A stretch of 64,000 bases of DNA, from NCBI RefSeq assembly GCF_900103215.1, contig NZ_FNGV01000017.1, positions 48,184 through 112,183 of the forward strand, in the 5' to 3' direction. Numbering within the stretch: the first letter of the stretch is position 1; each line of letters starts with the position of its first letter. Shown here one piece after another: positions 35,729 to 45,171 of the stretch. The notes under the pieces are model-generated. The model did no database searches. It had not been told where the DNA came from and saw nothing but the letters and a program-made list of their open reading frames with translations. The position numbers were made by a program, and so were the translations under genes. This DNA is from Kriegella aquimaris (GTDB taxonomy: Bacteria > Bacteroidota > Bacteroidia > Flavobacteriales > Flavobacteriaceae).

Positions 35729-36307
35729 TTAGAATACCAAATCAACGACAAGATCGAATTCGTCGTAAATGGTTTTGTCACCCAAATTGTCAAAAAAGCT
35801 ACCAGAACCGTATTTAACATCATATTCGGCACGATCAATTTTCATTGTTGCCGTAGCCTTGCTACCATAGACAGAAACATCAAAAGTAACTGGTTTTGTT
35901 GTCTGCTTTATGGTTAAATCTCCGGTTACCTTGTATGAATTTTTCCCGACAGCCTCTACTTTAGTGAAGACCAATTTTGAAGTCGGATGGTTCGCAACAC
36001 CGAAGAAGTCGTCTGATTTCAAATGGCCTTCCAACTTTCCTTTATACTCTCCCTCTAAATCGTTAGAGACCAAAGTACTCATGTCGACCACAAATTCACC
36101 ACCGACCAGTTTATCACCATCAAACTCCAATGCACCTTCTTTAAGGTCGATTGTACCGTGGTGTGAGCCGGTAACTTTATACCCTTTCCAGGTTACCGTA
36201 CTTTCACTGACTTTTACTTCTTTCTTTTCACCATCGATCGGATCAGCTGCTGTACCTACAGCGCCTATTACTACGGCGAATACTAAACTCAATACATTTT
36301 TCTTCAT
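35729..36307 (-). CDS. YceI family periplasmic protein
   Basis: A 192-residue YceI-like protein, a lipocalin-like barrel that binds isoprenoid or amide lipids in known members. It has a signal peptide (MKKNVLSLVFAVVIG...) and motifs STVTWKGYKVTGSHHGTI, LKSDDFFGVANHPTS and the end IYDEFDLVVDLVF. The ATG at 36307 was chosen; one at 36316 would add three residues. It is followed by its own terminator. Confidence 0.9.
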   Translation of the reverse strand: MKKNVLSLVFAVVIGAVGTAADPIDGEKKEVKVSESTVTWKGYKVTGSHHGTIDLKEGALEFDGDKLVGGEFVVDMSTLVSNDLEGEYKGKLEGHLKSDDFFGVANHPTSKLVFTKVEAVGKNSYKVTGDLTIKQTTKPVTFDVSVYGSKATATMKIDRAEYDVKYGSGSFFDNLGDKTIYDEFDLVVDLVF

Positions 36308-36340
36308 AATTCTCATTTTTAATTGTTCTTGTTTACGTTG

Positions 36341-36973
36341 TTATATATGGGTAATTAAATTCTCTTTTGATTTTCGCACTTTTTTGTAGTGTTGCGTTTC
36401 GTCTTCTTCAGAGCGATAACCGACGGCCACTAAAACAGCGGCATTTAATCCTTTCTCGTTTAAACCGAGAATCTCATTGAACCGTTCGCTATCAAAACCT
36501 TCCATGGGGCAGGTGTCTATTTTCATATCCGCGGCAGCGGAGAGTAGATTTCCTAGTGCGATATATGCCTGTCTCGCTGTCCATATGGTCTTCTCTTCCT
36601 CTGTCAATGTCATTAATTTAGATTTCATGAAATCTGCATAACCTGTTAAATCTTCGGCGGCAATACCCCTCGTTTCGCTGACATTTTTCAAATAGTCATC
36701 AACCAACTCTTCGCCAAAAGATTCTTTGTTGGCAAGAACAATCAAATGCGACGCCTGAGTTATCTGTGATTGTCCCCAAGCTTCCGGTTGTAACTTAGAT
36801 CTCAACTCTGGATCTTGTATGACCAATATTTCATAGGGTTGCAACCCATAAGACGAAGCGCTTAAAGCTGTAGCTTCCAGTAAAACTTCCAAATCTTTTT
36901 CTGATATTTTTTTACTACTATCAAATTTTTTAGTGGCGTATCGCCAATTTAGATTATCAATATATCTGCTCAT
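36341..36973 (-). CDS. NAD(P)H-dependent nitroreductase family oxidoreductase
   Basis: A 210-residue flavoprotein of the nitroreductase family, NfsB-like. The FMN-binding start NWRYATKKFD, SASSYGLQPYE and late MEGFDSERFNEILG are visible. It likely reduces nitro or quinone compounds with NAD(P)H. It is on the same strand 27 bp downstream of the MarR gene, so MarR probably controls it. Confidence 0.9.
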   Translation of the reverse strand: MSRYIDNLNWRYATKKFDSSKKISEKDLEVLLEATALSASSYGLQPYEILVIQDPELRSKLQPEAWGQSQITQASHLIVLANKESFGEELVDDYLKNVSETRGIAAEDLTGYADFMKSKLMTLTEEEKTIWTARQAYIALGNLLSAAADMKIDTCPMEGFDSERFNEILGLNEKGLNAAVLVAVGYRSEEDETQHYKKVRKSKENLITHI

Positions 36974-36999
36974 GAATTTATGTTTTTATTTTTACTAAT

Positions 37000-37446
37000 T
37001 CAAAATTTATCCAATAACTGATTCAAAACTTTTAGGTCTTCTTGGGTCAGGTTTTTTAAAATGTCATTTTCAGCCTTTTTCATTGCACTGTCCATTTCTA
37101 CCAGCACTTTCTGGCCCTTTGATGTAATATTGATTTCAACCTTACGACGGTTACTCGGGCACGTAATTCTATTCACATATTCTTTACGGATCAACTTGTC
37201 TACCAATCGGGTGGTATTGCTCATTTTAGTTACCATTCTTTCATTTAATGTAGAAAGATTGGCCGGTTTGCCCTTTTGACCTCTTAAAATACGTAGCACA
37301 TTGAATTGCTGTAACGATACTTCGAAAGGTTTAAGGGCGTTGGTCATCGTCTCGTGAATTCTATTGGCCACAAGACTGTAATGAATGAGCGTCCTGCTTT
37401 CCAACGGAATTTTTTTTTCGGTTTTTATTACTTCCTCTACATTCAT
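37000..37446 (-). CDS. MarR family transcriptional regulator
   Basis: A 148-residue winged-helix regulator. The recognition region NLSTLNERMVTKMSNTTRLVDKL and the wing CPSNRRKVEINIT are typical. ATG at 37446 is preferred; an in-frame start 12 codons upstream is unlikely. It lies upstream of the nitroreductase and is divergent from the rhodanese gene. A perfect 12-bp palindrome in its own promoter region suggests autoregulation. Confidence 0.9.
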   Translation of the reverse strand: MNVEEVIKTEKKIPLESRTLIHYSLVANRIHETMTNALKPFEVSLQQFNVLRILRGQKGKPANLSTLNERMVTKMSNTTRLVDKLIRKEYVNRITCPSNRRKVEINITSKGQKVLVEMDSAMKKAENDILKNLTQEDLKVLNQLLDKF

Positions 37447-37459
37447 GTCAATACAATAA

Positions 37460-37471
37460 TTGTATATACAA
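37460..37471. promoter_or_regulatory. probable MarR operator
   Basis: TTGTATATACAA is a perfect 12-bp palindrome overlapping a minus-strand TACATTTG -7 box (37469-37476). It is 14 bp upstream of the marR ATG. The placement suits repression by the MarR protein. Confidence 0.5.
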
Positions 37472-37583
37472 ATGTATGTCAATTTTTAATGATAGAGAAT
37501 GTTGCCATGCCAAATTTTTGTTAAACATTAATTGGAAAGGATTTCCGCTAAAAACCGTATTTTTACATTTTAATTTTTGAATT

Positions 37584-37895
37584 ATGGCAGATTTATCACA
37601 AGAAGAGTGGGAAGAACAACTGGAAAATGACGAGAACGCATTCATATTGGATGTGCGAACGCCGGAAGAGTTGGAGGAAGGTTATATTCCCAATGCAACC
37701 AATATAGACATACATTTAGGCCAAGGTTTTATAGATGAGATTGAAAAATTGGACAAATCAAAGTCTTATTATGTCTATTGCCGATCTGGTGCCCGAAGTG
37801 GGCAGGCATGTGCCATTATGAATAGCTTAGGTTTTGAAAAAGCTTATAATTTGAAAGGCGGTTTCATGAATTGGGAGGGAGAGGTTACCGAGTAA
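37584..37895 (+). CDS. rhodanese-like protein
   Basis: A single-domain rhodanese of 103 residues. The active-site loop is YVYCRSGARSGQ with catalytic Cys, and ILDVRTPEELEEG is the CH2A-like start. It would carry sulfane sulfur; partner unknown. It is divergent from the marR-nitroreductase unit. Confidence 0.92.
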   Translation: MADLSQEEWEEQLENDENAFILDVRTPEELEEGYIPNATNIDIHLGQGFIDEIEKLDKSKSYYVYCRSGARSGQACAIMNSLGFEKAYNLKGGFMNWEGEVTE

Positions 37896-37984
37896 CCTAA
37901 CTATCTGTCTTTGCTCTTTAAATATCATCCGCTCTAGGGGAGATGTGTGTATTTGTTTTAATCAAAAACAATTAAACTACACCT

Positions 37985-39268
37985 ATGCGCGAAGACTTAC
38001 TTCATTTTATATGGAAATATAAAAAGCTTCCGCTAGAAGATTTGGTCACTTCCAATAAAGAGTCTTTAGTTATTGTTGACGTGGGCATGCATAATCATCT
38101 TGCTGGCCCCGATTTCTTTAATGCTCAAGTGAATATCAATGAACAATTGTGGGCCGGAAATGTTGAAATACATGTCAAGTCTTCAGATTGGTACGCACAC
38201 AATCATGAAAAAGACCGCAACTATGACAATGTAATTCTACATGTAGTTTGGGAAGAGGATGTCGAGGTTTTCCGAAAAGATAATTCAGAAATTCCTACCC
38301 TTGAACTCAAAGACTATATTTCAGAAAGCCTATTAAGGGCCTATCAAGAATTGTTCGATAAAAAAGATATTCGCTTTATCAACTGTGAAAAAGATATTGG
38401 GCGAATAGCGCCATTCATTCTCCAAAATTGGCTTGAACGACTTTTTTTTGAGCGGCTCGAACGAAAATCTAGTTTTGTTTTTGGGCTACTTGAAGATTCC
38501 AAAAACGATTGGGAAAATGTCTTTTTCGTACTACTCTTAAAAAATTTCGGTCTTAAAATTAATGGCGATGCCTTTCTGAGTTTGGCCAGGGCCATTGAAT
38601 TTTCGGTAGTACGCAAACTTCAGCACGACCTGCCGCAATTGGAGAGTGTTTTATATGGAATGTCGCACCTATTGGATGATAATACCATTGCCGATGAATA
38701 CCATGTACTATTAAAAAAGGAATATCGGTATTTGCGGCATAAGTTTTCTTTAGAGGAAGAACGGGTACAGAAGCCGGAATTTTTTAAACTACGTCCGCCT
38801 AATTTTCCAACCATCAGGTTATCTCAACTGGCAAATTTGTATCACAAGCACCAGAATTTGTTTGGTAGGGTCATGGCCGCCAAAACTTTAGAGGAAATCT
38901 ATACCATCTTTGATGTTTCTGCGAGCCACTATTGGGATACCCATTTTACTTTTGGCAAATCATCCCGTAAGGGAGTAAAGAAAGTGACCAAAAAATTTAT
39001 TGATTTATTAATCATCAATACAATATTGCCTATAAAATTTTGCTATTCCCGTCGTTTGAATGGAGTGGTAGACGAAACAATAACGAGCATTGCCTCCGTC
39101 ATTAATAAAGAAGAAAATAGTATTATCTCAAATTTTGCTTCGAAGGGGGTAAATGTCGAAAACGCCCTGGAAAGCCAAGGTGCTTTACAGTTATATAATG
39201 AGTACTGTACAAAAAACAAATGCCTACAATGTACGATTGGTACTGGTTTATTGAGTCAAAATAGCTAA
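37985..39268 (+). CDS. DUF2851 family protein
   Basis: A 427-residue cytoplasmic protein of the DUF2851 family, conserved across Bacteroidetes, with the start REDLLHFIWKYKKL and motifs VGMHNHLAGPDFFNAQV, WAGNVEIHVKSSDWYAHNH and LHVVWEEDVEV. Cys residues near the C-terminus (NKCLQCTIG) may bind metal. Function is unknown. The PspC-like gene starts 9 bp after its stop. Confidence 0.85.
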   Translation: MREDLLHFIWKYKKLPLEDLVTSNKESLVIVDVGMHNHLAGPDFFNAQVNINEQLWAGNVEIHVKSSDWYAHNHEKDRNYDNVILHVVWEEDVEVFRKDNSEIPTLELKDYISESLLRAYQELFDKKDIRFINCEKDIGRIAPFILQNWLERLFFERLERKSSFVFGLLEDSKNDWENVFFVLLLKNFGLKINGDAFLSLARAIEFSVVRKLQHDLPQLESVLYGMSHLLDDNTIADEYHVLLKKEYRYLRHKFSLEEERVQKPEFFKLRPPNFPTIRLSQLANLYHKHQNLFGRVMAAKTLEEIYTIFDVSASHYWDTHFTFGKSSRKGVKKVTKKFIDLLIINTILPIKFCYSRRLNGVVDETITSIASVINKEENSIISNFASKGVNVENALESQGALQLYNEYCTKNKCLQCTIGTGLLSQNS

Positions 39269-39277
39269 TTTTAAGCG

Positions 39278-39505
39278 ATGAATTTGTTCTACCAGTTACT
39301 TTATTATTTTCAGAAACGCGGTTTTGAAGTCTGTCGCCGTATCGCTGAACGTATGGGAATACGGGCAAGGGTAGTGCGCACATCATTCATTTATCTTACA
39401 TTCGTGACCTTGGGCTTTGGATTTGCACTATACTTGTTTTTGGCATTTTGGTTAAAAATTAAAGATTTACTCTATACCAAACGAACATCGGTTTTTGACC
39501 TCTGA
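39278..39505 (+). CDS. PspC domain protein
   Basis: A 75-residue protein with the PspC fold: a basic amphipathic start, then a hydrophobic segment (about 36-58) with FIYLTFVTLGFGFALYLFLAFWL. PspC proteins take part in membrane stress responses; no regulator of that system is nearby. It sits between DUF2851 and the channel gene with a 2-bp gap to the latter, so the three are likely one operon. Confidence 0.8.
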   Translation: MNLFYQLLYYFQKRGFEVCRRIAERMGIRARVVRTSFIYLTFVTLGFGFALYLFLAFWLKIKDLLYTKRTSVFDL

Positions 39506-39507
39506 AT

Positions 39508-40539
39508 ATGATAAAATTCTTTCGATCAAAAATTTACTTGGCAGAGCTCTTGATTGTAGCGGTTTTGGTCATTGGAGTGCTAGGTTACCGTTATATTGCC
39601 GATTTTTCTTGGCTTGAAGCCTTTTATATGACGGTCATAACCGTATCAACCGTCGGCTTTTCGGAAGTACGGCCCTTAGATCCCGAGGCAAAGATTTTTA
39701 CCGTATTTTTAATTATTGCCAGTGTTTTCATATTTGCGTATGCCATATCGGTAATCACGGAATATATTTTAAGTAGAAACGCGCTGCAACTTTTAAAGAA
39801 GAAAAAAGTGAAGAAATTGATTAATAATTTATCTGACCATGTTATCGTATGTGGTTACGGGCGAAATGGTATGCAAGCTGCCGAACGATTAAAATCGTAT
39901 AAAAAGCCCTTTGTTGTCATCGAAAGAAATCGGGAAGTTATAGAAAAATATGAAGACGAGGTGCTGTTTGTCGAAGGTGATACCAATGATGACGAAATGT
40001 TGGTGCAGGCAGGAATAGCAAAGGCAAAGTACCTGATCGTAGCCATGCCCGATGATGCTACAAATCTATTTGTGGTACTATCCGCAAGACAGTTGAACCC
40101 CAATTTGTTTATTGTTAGCAGGGCTTCTTTGGTAACTTCCCAGAAAAAATTGGAATTAGCTGGGGCCGATAAGGTTATTATGCCCGATAAAATTGGGGGT
40201 GATCATATGGCCTCGTTGGTGGTTATGCCCAATCTGATTACTTTTATAAATAAATTATCGACTGAAGGACAACATACCACGAATCTAGAAGAGGTGGCCA
40301 TAGAAGATTTTCTGCTTAATTCAGAGAATAACTCGCTTCGCGACCTTGACTTAAGAAGAAAAACGGGTTGTACCATAATCGGATATATAGCGCCCAATGG
40401 CGAATACATAATAAACCCTGAGGCTGATTTACAACTTCAGCCAAAAAGTAAGGTAATTGTACTGGGGAGGCCTGAACAGATTCAAAAATTAAACGAAATG
40501 TTCCAGATCGAGCAAACATCTTTCAACGAGAATATTTGA
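39508..40539 (+). CDS. potassium channel with RCK/TrkA-N domain
   Basis: A 343-residue two-helix channel. TM1 is about 13-31, the pore loop holds TVSTVGFSEV (filter TVGF rather than TVGYG), and TM2 is about 68-90. A cytoplasmic RCK domain follows with the NAD-type loop VIVCGYGRNG and a C-terminal RCK-C half. It probably conducts K+ and is gated by a ligand. The filter change could alter selectivity. Confidence 0.88.
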   Translation: MIKFFRSKIYLAELLIVAVLVIGVLGYRYIADFSWLEAFYMTVITVSTVGFSEVRPLDPEAKIFTVFLIIASVFIFAYAISVITEYILSRNALQLLKKKKVKKLINNLSDHVIVCGYGRNGMQAAERLKSYKKPFVVIERNREVIEKYEDEVLFVEGDTNDDEMLVQAGIAKAKYLIVAMPDDATNLFVVLSARQLNPNLFIVSRASLVTSQKKLELAGADKVIMPDKIGGDHMASLVVMPNLITFINKLSTEGQHTTNLEEVAIEDFLLNSENNSLRDLDLRRKTGCTIIGYIAPNGEYIINPEADLQLQPKSKVIVLGRPEQIQKLNEMFQIEQTSFNENI

Positions 40540-40613
40540 TTGTGATGCTTATTTTTAGGATATTGTCCATCATATTTAATAGATATCAAACATACCAAAA
40601 CTAAATTTTTATT

Positions 40614-42683
40614 ATGAAGAGATTCCTTTTTTTCCTTTTTATGCTATATGGCTTTGCATCTTTTGCACAAGAACTTGTAGTCAAGGGCAAAACCATAAAC
40701 CCGTCCGATAATATCAATGACGGAGCTATCGAATTGGAAGTTGAAGGAGGAACTCCCCCCTATACTTATAAATGGAGTAATCAGAGTACGTCGCTTCACT
40801 CTAAAATGGCCACGGGATTGGTAGAGGGTATTTCATACACGGTTACGGTAATCGATGCCAATGGCCTTTCCGAAACAAAAGTATTCAAGGTGAAGACCAA
40901 AGCGATAACCGAGGTGTTCAACGGAACGATGACCCCGGCGGTAAGTGCCTTGGCCGCTGTTCTTTTTTGGGACCCCTTTGACGCACTCGGCATCTATGAT
41001 CCTGTAGCCTATGCAGATATTAAGTTGGTAGGTACTCCTGGGTGGACACCCGAGGTTCAAGATAAATTTGTATTAAAAAAATGGTTCAAAGAAAATGGGG
41101 CCAAGGTTAAAAAAGGAGAACAATTAGCAATTATCTCCAAAGATAATGGTGTTGATGAGACTATTGTTGCCCCGGCTAGTGGAGAGCTAAAATATTTAGT
41201 AGCGGAAGGAAACGTTATATACAATTCCGAAAACCAAGAGCATATCATCGAAGCCGGAGCTCATAATCTGGCCGAAATAAAATATGATGAACCTGTGGTG
41301 ATGGTACACCCCAATGGCGACCCTATAACCAAAGGAATTCCTTTTATAGTAATCTGGTTGGTTGTTGGAGCCCTTTTCTTTACCATTCGAATGGGCTTTA
41401 TTAATATTAAAGGTTTTCGGCACTCTATTGATTTGGCCAAAGGTAAATATGATGACCCCAACGCCCCTGGTCAAGTTACTCATTTTCAGGCATTGGCTAC
41501 TGCGGTATCTGGCACGGTTGGTTTGGGTAATATCGCCGGTGTAGCGGTCGCTGTTTCCTTAGGTGGTGCCGGTGCCACTTTTTGGATGATCGTTTGTGGA
41601 CTGTTGGGCATGTCTTCCAAATTTGTAGAATGTACCCTTGGGGTAAAATATCGCGATATACTTCCTGATGGAAGGGTTTTCGGTGGTCCGATGAACTACT
41701 TGCGTTACGGACTCGAAAAAAGAAATATGAAGGGAATCGGAAAAGTGCTTGCCGGATTCTTTGCCGTGCTTGCCATCGGTGCTTCTTTTGGTGGAGGAAA
41801 CATGTTTCAGGCCAATCAGTCTTTTGAACAATTGTCGGGGCAATTCCCTGCTTTGGTAGGTAACGGATTCTGGTTTGGTATCGTAACCGCGATTCTTGTA
41901 GGGGTCGTTATCATTGGGGGTATAAGTAGTATCGCTAAGGTAACAGGTAAAGTGGTGCCTATTATGGCATCTATTTATATTGTTGCCGCGTTGGCTATTA
42001 TCATTATGAATATTCAAAATATTGGTCCGGCTTTTTCGGCCATTTTTGAAGGAGCCTTTAATCCCAGTGCACTTAAAGGGGGTATAATAGGTGTGCTTAT
42101 AGTCGGCTTTCAACGTGCTGCATTTTCGAACGAGGCAGGTGTGGGCTCCGCAGCTATTGCCCATAGTACGGCTAAAACCAATCACCCGCCTTCCGAAGGT
42201 TTTGTTGCTTTGCTCGAGCCTTTTATCGACACCGTAGTGGTTTGTACTTTAACTGCCTTGGTGCTTATTTTTACAGGTATGCACGAAGTGGAAGGAATGG
42301 CAGGGGCCCAATTGACCTCCGATGCTTTTGCAAGTCAAATATCTTGGTTTCCTTATGTGTTGGCATTGGCAGTGTTCTTATTTGCCTTCTCCACAATGAT
42401 TTCTTGGTCATATTATGGTATGCGTGCATGGACATACCTCTTTGGAAAAAGTAAAAAATCGGAAATGGTTTATAAGATGTTCTTCTTAATTTTCGTTGTA
42501 ATAGGAGCCTCGGTAAGTTTGGGTGCGGTACTCGACTTTTCCGATATGATGATTTTGGCCATGTCATTTCCTAATATCATTGGCCTTTATATTATGTCAG
42601 GGGAAGTGAAAGCTGATTTAGATGATTATTGGAAAAAGTTAAAAGCGAACCAGCTTTTTAGAAAGCAGAAGCAGATAGAATAA
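40614..42683 (+). CDS. alanine/glycine:cation symporter with N-terminal SprB-like and biotinyl-like domains
   Basis: A 689-residue symporter of the AGCS family (sodium:alanine), with about ten helices from about 245 on and the motifs [20 protein letters not shown] and GGAGATFWM. Ahead of it are a signal peptide, an SprB-type repeat (about 30-100, [11 protein letters not shown] ... VTVIDANG) and a biotinyl/lipoyl-like beta barrel (about 140-230) with [11 protein letters not shown]. The lipoyl-type lysine is not obvious. Extracellular add-ons of this type on a transporter are unusual. Confidence 0.88.
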   Translation: MKRFLFFLFMLYGFASFAQELVVKGKTINPSDNINDGAIELEVEGGTPPYTYKWSNQSTSLHSKMATGLVEGISYTVTVIDANGLSETKVFKVKTKAITEVFNGTMTPAVSALAAVLFWDPFDALGIYDPVAYADIKLVGTPGWTPEVQDKFVLKKWFKENGAKVKKGEQLAIISKDNGVDETIVAPASGELKYLVAEGNVIYNSENQEHIIEAGAHNLAEIKYDEPVVMVHPNGDPITKGIPFIVIWLVVGALFFTIRMGFINIKGFRHSIDLAKGKYDDPNAPGQVTHFQALATAVSGTVGLGNIAGVAVAVSLGGAGATFWMIVCGLLGMSSKFVECTLGVKYRDILPDGRVFGGPMNYLRYGLEKRNMKGIGKVLAGFFAVLAIGASFGGGNMFQANQSFEQLSGQFPALVGNGFWFGIVTAILVGVVIIGGISSIAKVTGKVVPIMASIYIVAALAIIIMNIQNIGPAFSAIFEGAFNPSALKGGIIGVLIVGFQRAAFSNEAGVGSAAIAHSTAKTNHPPSEGFVALLEPFIDTVVVCTLTALVLIFTGMHEVEGMAGAQLTSDAFASQISWFPYVLALAVFLFAFSTMISWSYYGMRAWTYLFGKSKKSEMVYKMFFLIFVVIGASVSLGAVLDFSDMMILAMSFPNIIGLYIMSGEVKADLDDYWKKLKANQLFRKQKQIE

Positions 42684-42709
42684 AAAATGCCTTTTATAGG
42701 CCCAATACA

Positions 42710-43609
42710 ATGAGAAAGTTTAAATCCCACTTCAAGTTCAGTAAACAGGAACGAAGCGGGATTTTCTTTTGGTTGCTTATCATATTCGTAATGCAAGTTG
42801 CTTTTTTTGTAGTCAAATCAAGCCCGATGAATAGTTCGGCAGGTCTTTTTTTAGTGGATGAGGCAACCCAATCGCAAATCGATATTTTAAAAAAGGAGGT
42901 TGTAACGAACGACTCCGTTGTTCGAATTTATCCCTTCAATCCCAATTTTATTACAGACTACAAAGGTTATACGCTAGGTATGTCGGCGGAAGAAATCGAT
43001 AGGCTACATGCCTTCCGTAAACAGAATAAGTTTGCGAACTCGGCGGAAGAATTTCAAAAGGTAACGATGATATCCGATAGTTTGTTATCGGTCATCTCTC
43101 CTTATTTTAAATTCCCCGAATGGACTAAAACAGAAAATAAAAAGCCGTTCAAGGCTAAATTATATCCAAATAGAAATAACGAAAACCTCGCTACAAACGT
43201 CGTCCGATCAAATGTTCTTGATTTAAACAGTGCCACGGCCGAAGACCTACAATCTATAAGTGGTATCGGGGAAAAATTATCGGCGAGGATTGTGAAATAC
43301 AGGGAGTTGTTAAATGGCTTTTTAATCGACGAGCAATTATACGAGGTGTATTACCTTGATCGAGAAGTAGCAGAAAAGGTCTTAAAGAAGTATAAGGTGC
43401 TCAGTAAGCCTAAGATTGAGAAAATAAACATCAACAAAGCTTCAATTGCAGAAATTTCGAAATTAACGTATATTAAATATAGTGTTGCAAAAGAAATTGT
43501 AGCTTACCGAGAAATCAACGGTAGTATTACCTCATTTGACGAGTTAAAGGATATTGTTGATTTTCCTGCGGATAAGATTGATAGAATTAAGCTATATTTG
43601 GCGCTCTAA
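42710..43609 (+). CDS. ComEA-like helix-hairpin-helix protein
   Basis: A 299-residue protein with a basic N-terminus, one membrane helix (about 18-38) and two or three helix-hairpin-helix repeats (about 170-230 and 240-299, VLDLNSATAEDLQSISGIGEKLSARIVKYRE). Such proteins bind DNA outside the inner membrane in competence systems; no other com genes are nearby. It is 26 bp after the symporter gene. Confidence 0.85.
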   Translation: MRKFKSHFKFSKQERSGIFFWLLIIFVMQVAFFVVKSSPMNSSAGLFLVDEATQSQIDILKKEVVTNDSVVRIYPFNPNFITDYKGYTLGMSAEEIDRLHAFRKQNKFANSAEEFQKVTMISDSLLSVISPYFKFPEWTKTENKKPFKAKLYPNRNNENLATNVVRSNVLDLNSATAEDLQSISGIGEKLSARIVKYRELLNGFLIDEQLYEVYYLDREVAEKVLKKYKVLSKPKIEKININKASIAEISKLTYIKYSVAKEIVAYREINGSITSFDELKDIVDFPADKIDRIKLYLAL

Positions 43610-43619
43610 AAAATTAGCA

Positions 43620-44786
43620 ATGCAAAGTATGTACTTCACTGAAGAACATCATCTATTTAGGGAAAGCTTCAGAAATTTTTTACAGAAAGAAGTTGTTCCC
43701 CATATTGAAAAATGGGAAGCTTCTGGCACCATTGAACGTTTCATTTGGGAGAAATTTGGCGAGATGGGCTATTTTGGTCTGGCGACAGCCGAAACTGACG
43801 GAGGTATGGGGCTAGATCTTTTCTATACCGCTATTTTGTTGGAAGAGCTACAAAAAATTAATTCCGGAGGGTTCGCTGCGGCCATTTGGGCGCATGTCTA
43901 TTTAGCGATGACCCACTTGAGTAAAAATGGTAATGACTTCCAAAGGAAAGCCTATTTGACACCAAGTGTTAAAGGCGAAAAAATTGGATGCTTAGGTGTT
44001 ACGGAGCCTTTTGGTGGAAGCGACGTGGCAGGTATGCGTACCACCGCTATTAAAAAAGGAGATACCTATATCATCAATGGATCAAAAACTTTTATAACCA
44101 ATGGGGTCTATGGTGACTATATAATTTTAGCTGCAAAGACAGACCCATCAGCGGGAAATAAGGGGATCAGTATATTTATTGTGGATCTCAATAGTCAAGG
44201 AGTTTCTTCAAGTAAACTCAACAAGTTAGGTTGGAGAGCATCGGATACAGCAGAGCTTGCATTCGATAATGTTATTGTACCAGCCGTAAATTTGATGGGT
44301 AGTGAAGGTAAAGGATTTGGTTTTATAATGGAAGCCTTTGCCATGGAGCGTTTAATAATGGGAGTTAATGCCCATGCAAGGGCAGAATATGCCCTAGAAT
44401 ATGCGTTGCAGTATATGTCAGAACGCGAAACCTTTGGCAAGACAATTAACCAGTACCAAGCATTACGACACAGATTTGTCGACTTGCATGCAGACATGGA
44501 TATGTGCAAGCAATACAATTATTCCGTAGTTTACAAAATGGATAAAGGTGAATATGTGGTTCGTGAGGCTTCTATAGCCAAATTAAAGTCCACTGCAATG
44601 GCAGATAAGGTTGTTTATGAATGTCTACAGTTTTTAGGCGGCTATGGTTATATTGAAGATTATCCAATGGCACGTCTATTACGCGACAGCCGATTGGGAC
44701 CTATTGGAGGAGGCACATCAGAGATTCTCAGGGAAATTATTGCCAAGATTATTATTGACAAAAAGGAGTACCGCGTATCAAAATAA
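43620..44786 (+). CDS. acyl-CoA dehydrogenase
   Basis: A 388-residue FAD-dependent acyl-CoA dehydrogenase. The FAD/substrate motifs LGVTEPFGGSDVAGMRTTA and ERETFGKTINQYQALRH, and the end YPMARLLRDSRLGPIGGGTSEILREI, are clear. The ATG at 43620 follows the ComEA stop by 10 bp. The acyl chain length and pathway cannot be told. Confidence 0.92.
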   Translation: MQSMYFTEEHHLFRESFRNFLQKEVVPHIEKWEASGTIERFIWEKFGEMGYFGLATAETDGGMGLDLFYTAILLEELQKINSGGFAAAIWAHVYLAMTHLSKNGNDFQRKAYLTPSVKGEKIGCLGVTEPFGGSDVAGMRTTAIKKGDTYIINGSKTFITNGVYGDYIILAAKTDPSAGNKGISIFIVDLNSQGVSSSKLNKLGWRASDTAELAFDNVIVPAVNLMGSEGKGFGFIMEAFAMERLIMGVNAHARAEYALEYALQYMSERETFGKTINQYQALRHRFVDLHADMDMCKQYNYSVVYKMDKGEYVVREASIAKLKSTAMADKVVYECLQFLGGYGYIEDYPMARLLRDSRLGPIGGGTSEILREIIAKIIIDKKEYRVSK

Positions 44787-44815
44787 AAGTAAATTTTTAA
44801 TTTATCATCATTTGG

Positions 44816-44845
44816 TTGTGAGTTGTAAATTAATTTTTAACTTTG
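44816..44845 (+). promoter_or_regulatory. rpsU promoter
   Basis: TTG at 44816-44818 and TAACTTTG at 44838-44845 with a 19-bp spacer match the consensus closely. The transcript would start near 44851. Confidence 0.65.
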
Positions 44846-44861
44846 CAGCCCTAATCACTAA

Positions 44862-44872
44862 AGAAAGGAGGT
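44862..44872 (+). promoter_or_regulatory. extended Shine-Dalgarno of rpsU
   Basis: AGAAAGGAGGT is fully complementary to the 3' end of Bacteroidetes 16S rRNA (ACCTCCTTTCT) over 11 nt and sits 9 nt before the ATG. Other genes in this window lack such a site. It fits reported control of rpsU by bS21 in Flavobacterium. Confidence 0.8.
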
Positions 44873-44880
44873 TGTAGCCC

Positions 44881-45075
44881 ATGTTAATAATACCAATTAA
44901 AGAAGGAGAAAACATAGATAGAGCTTTAAAACGCTTCAAGCGAAAGTTCGATAAAACAGGTACAATGCGACAGTTGCGTAAACGTCAGCAATTTACTAAA
45001 CCCTCCGTTGAACGTAGACAGTTGATTCAAAAAGCCCAGTACATTCAGGGTTTAAGAGATCAAGAGGAGATTTAA
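44881..45075 (+). CDS. rpsU: 30S ribosomal protein S21
   Basis: bS21, 64 residues, basic, with the start MLIIPIKEGENIDRALKRFKRK. In Bacteroidetes this protein helps hide the anti-Shine-Dalgarno of 16S rRNA. It has its own promoter, an 11-nt Shine-Dalgarno and its own terminator (45103-45130). Confidence 0.96.
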   Translation: MLIIPIKEGENIDRALKRFKRKFDKTGTMRQLRKRQQFTKPSVERRQLIQKAQYIQGLRDQEEI

Positions 45076-45102
45076 TCCACTTGTATCATAATCAAGATAT
45101 AA

Positions 45103-45130
45103 AAATCCCGCCTATTGGCGGGATTTTTTT
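45103..45130 (+). terminator. rpsU terminator
   Basis: A 10-bp GC-rich stem (45103-45112 with 45117-45126) ending in a run of seven T. Confidence 0.9.
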
Positions 45131-45171
45131 GTTTTCCATCATTGAAGAATATTCTTTAGTAACTTTACCTT

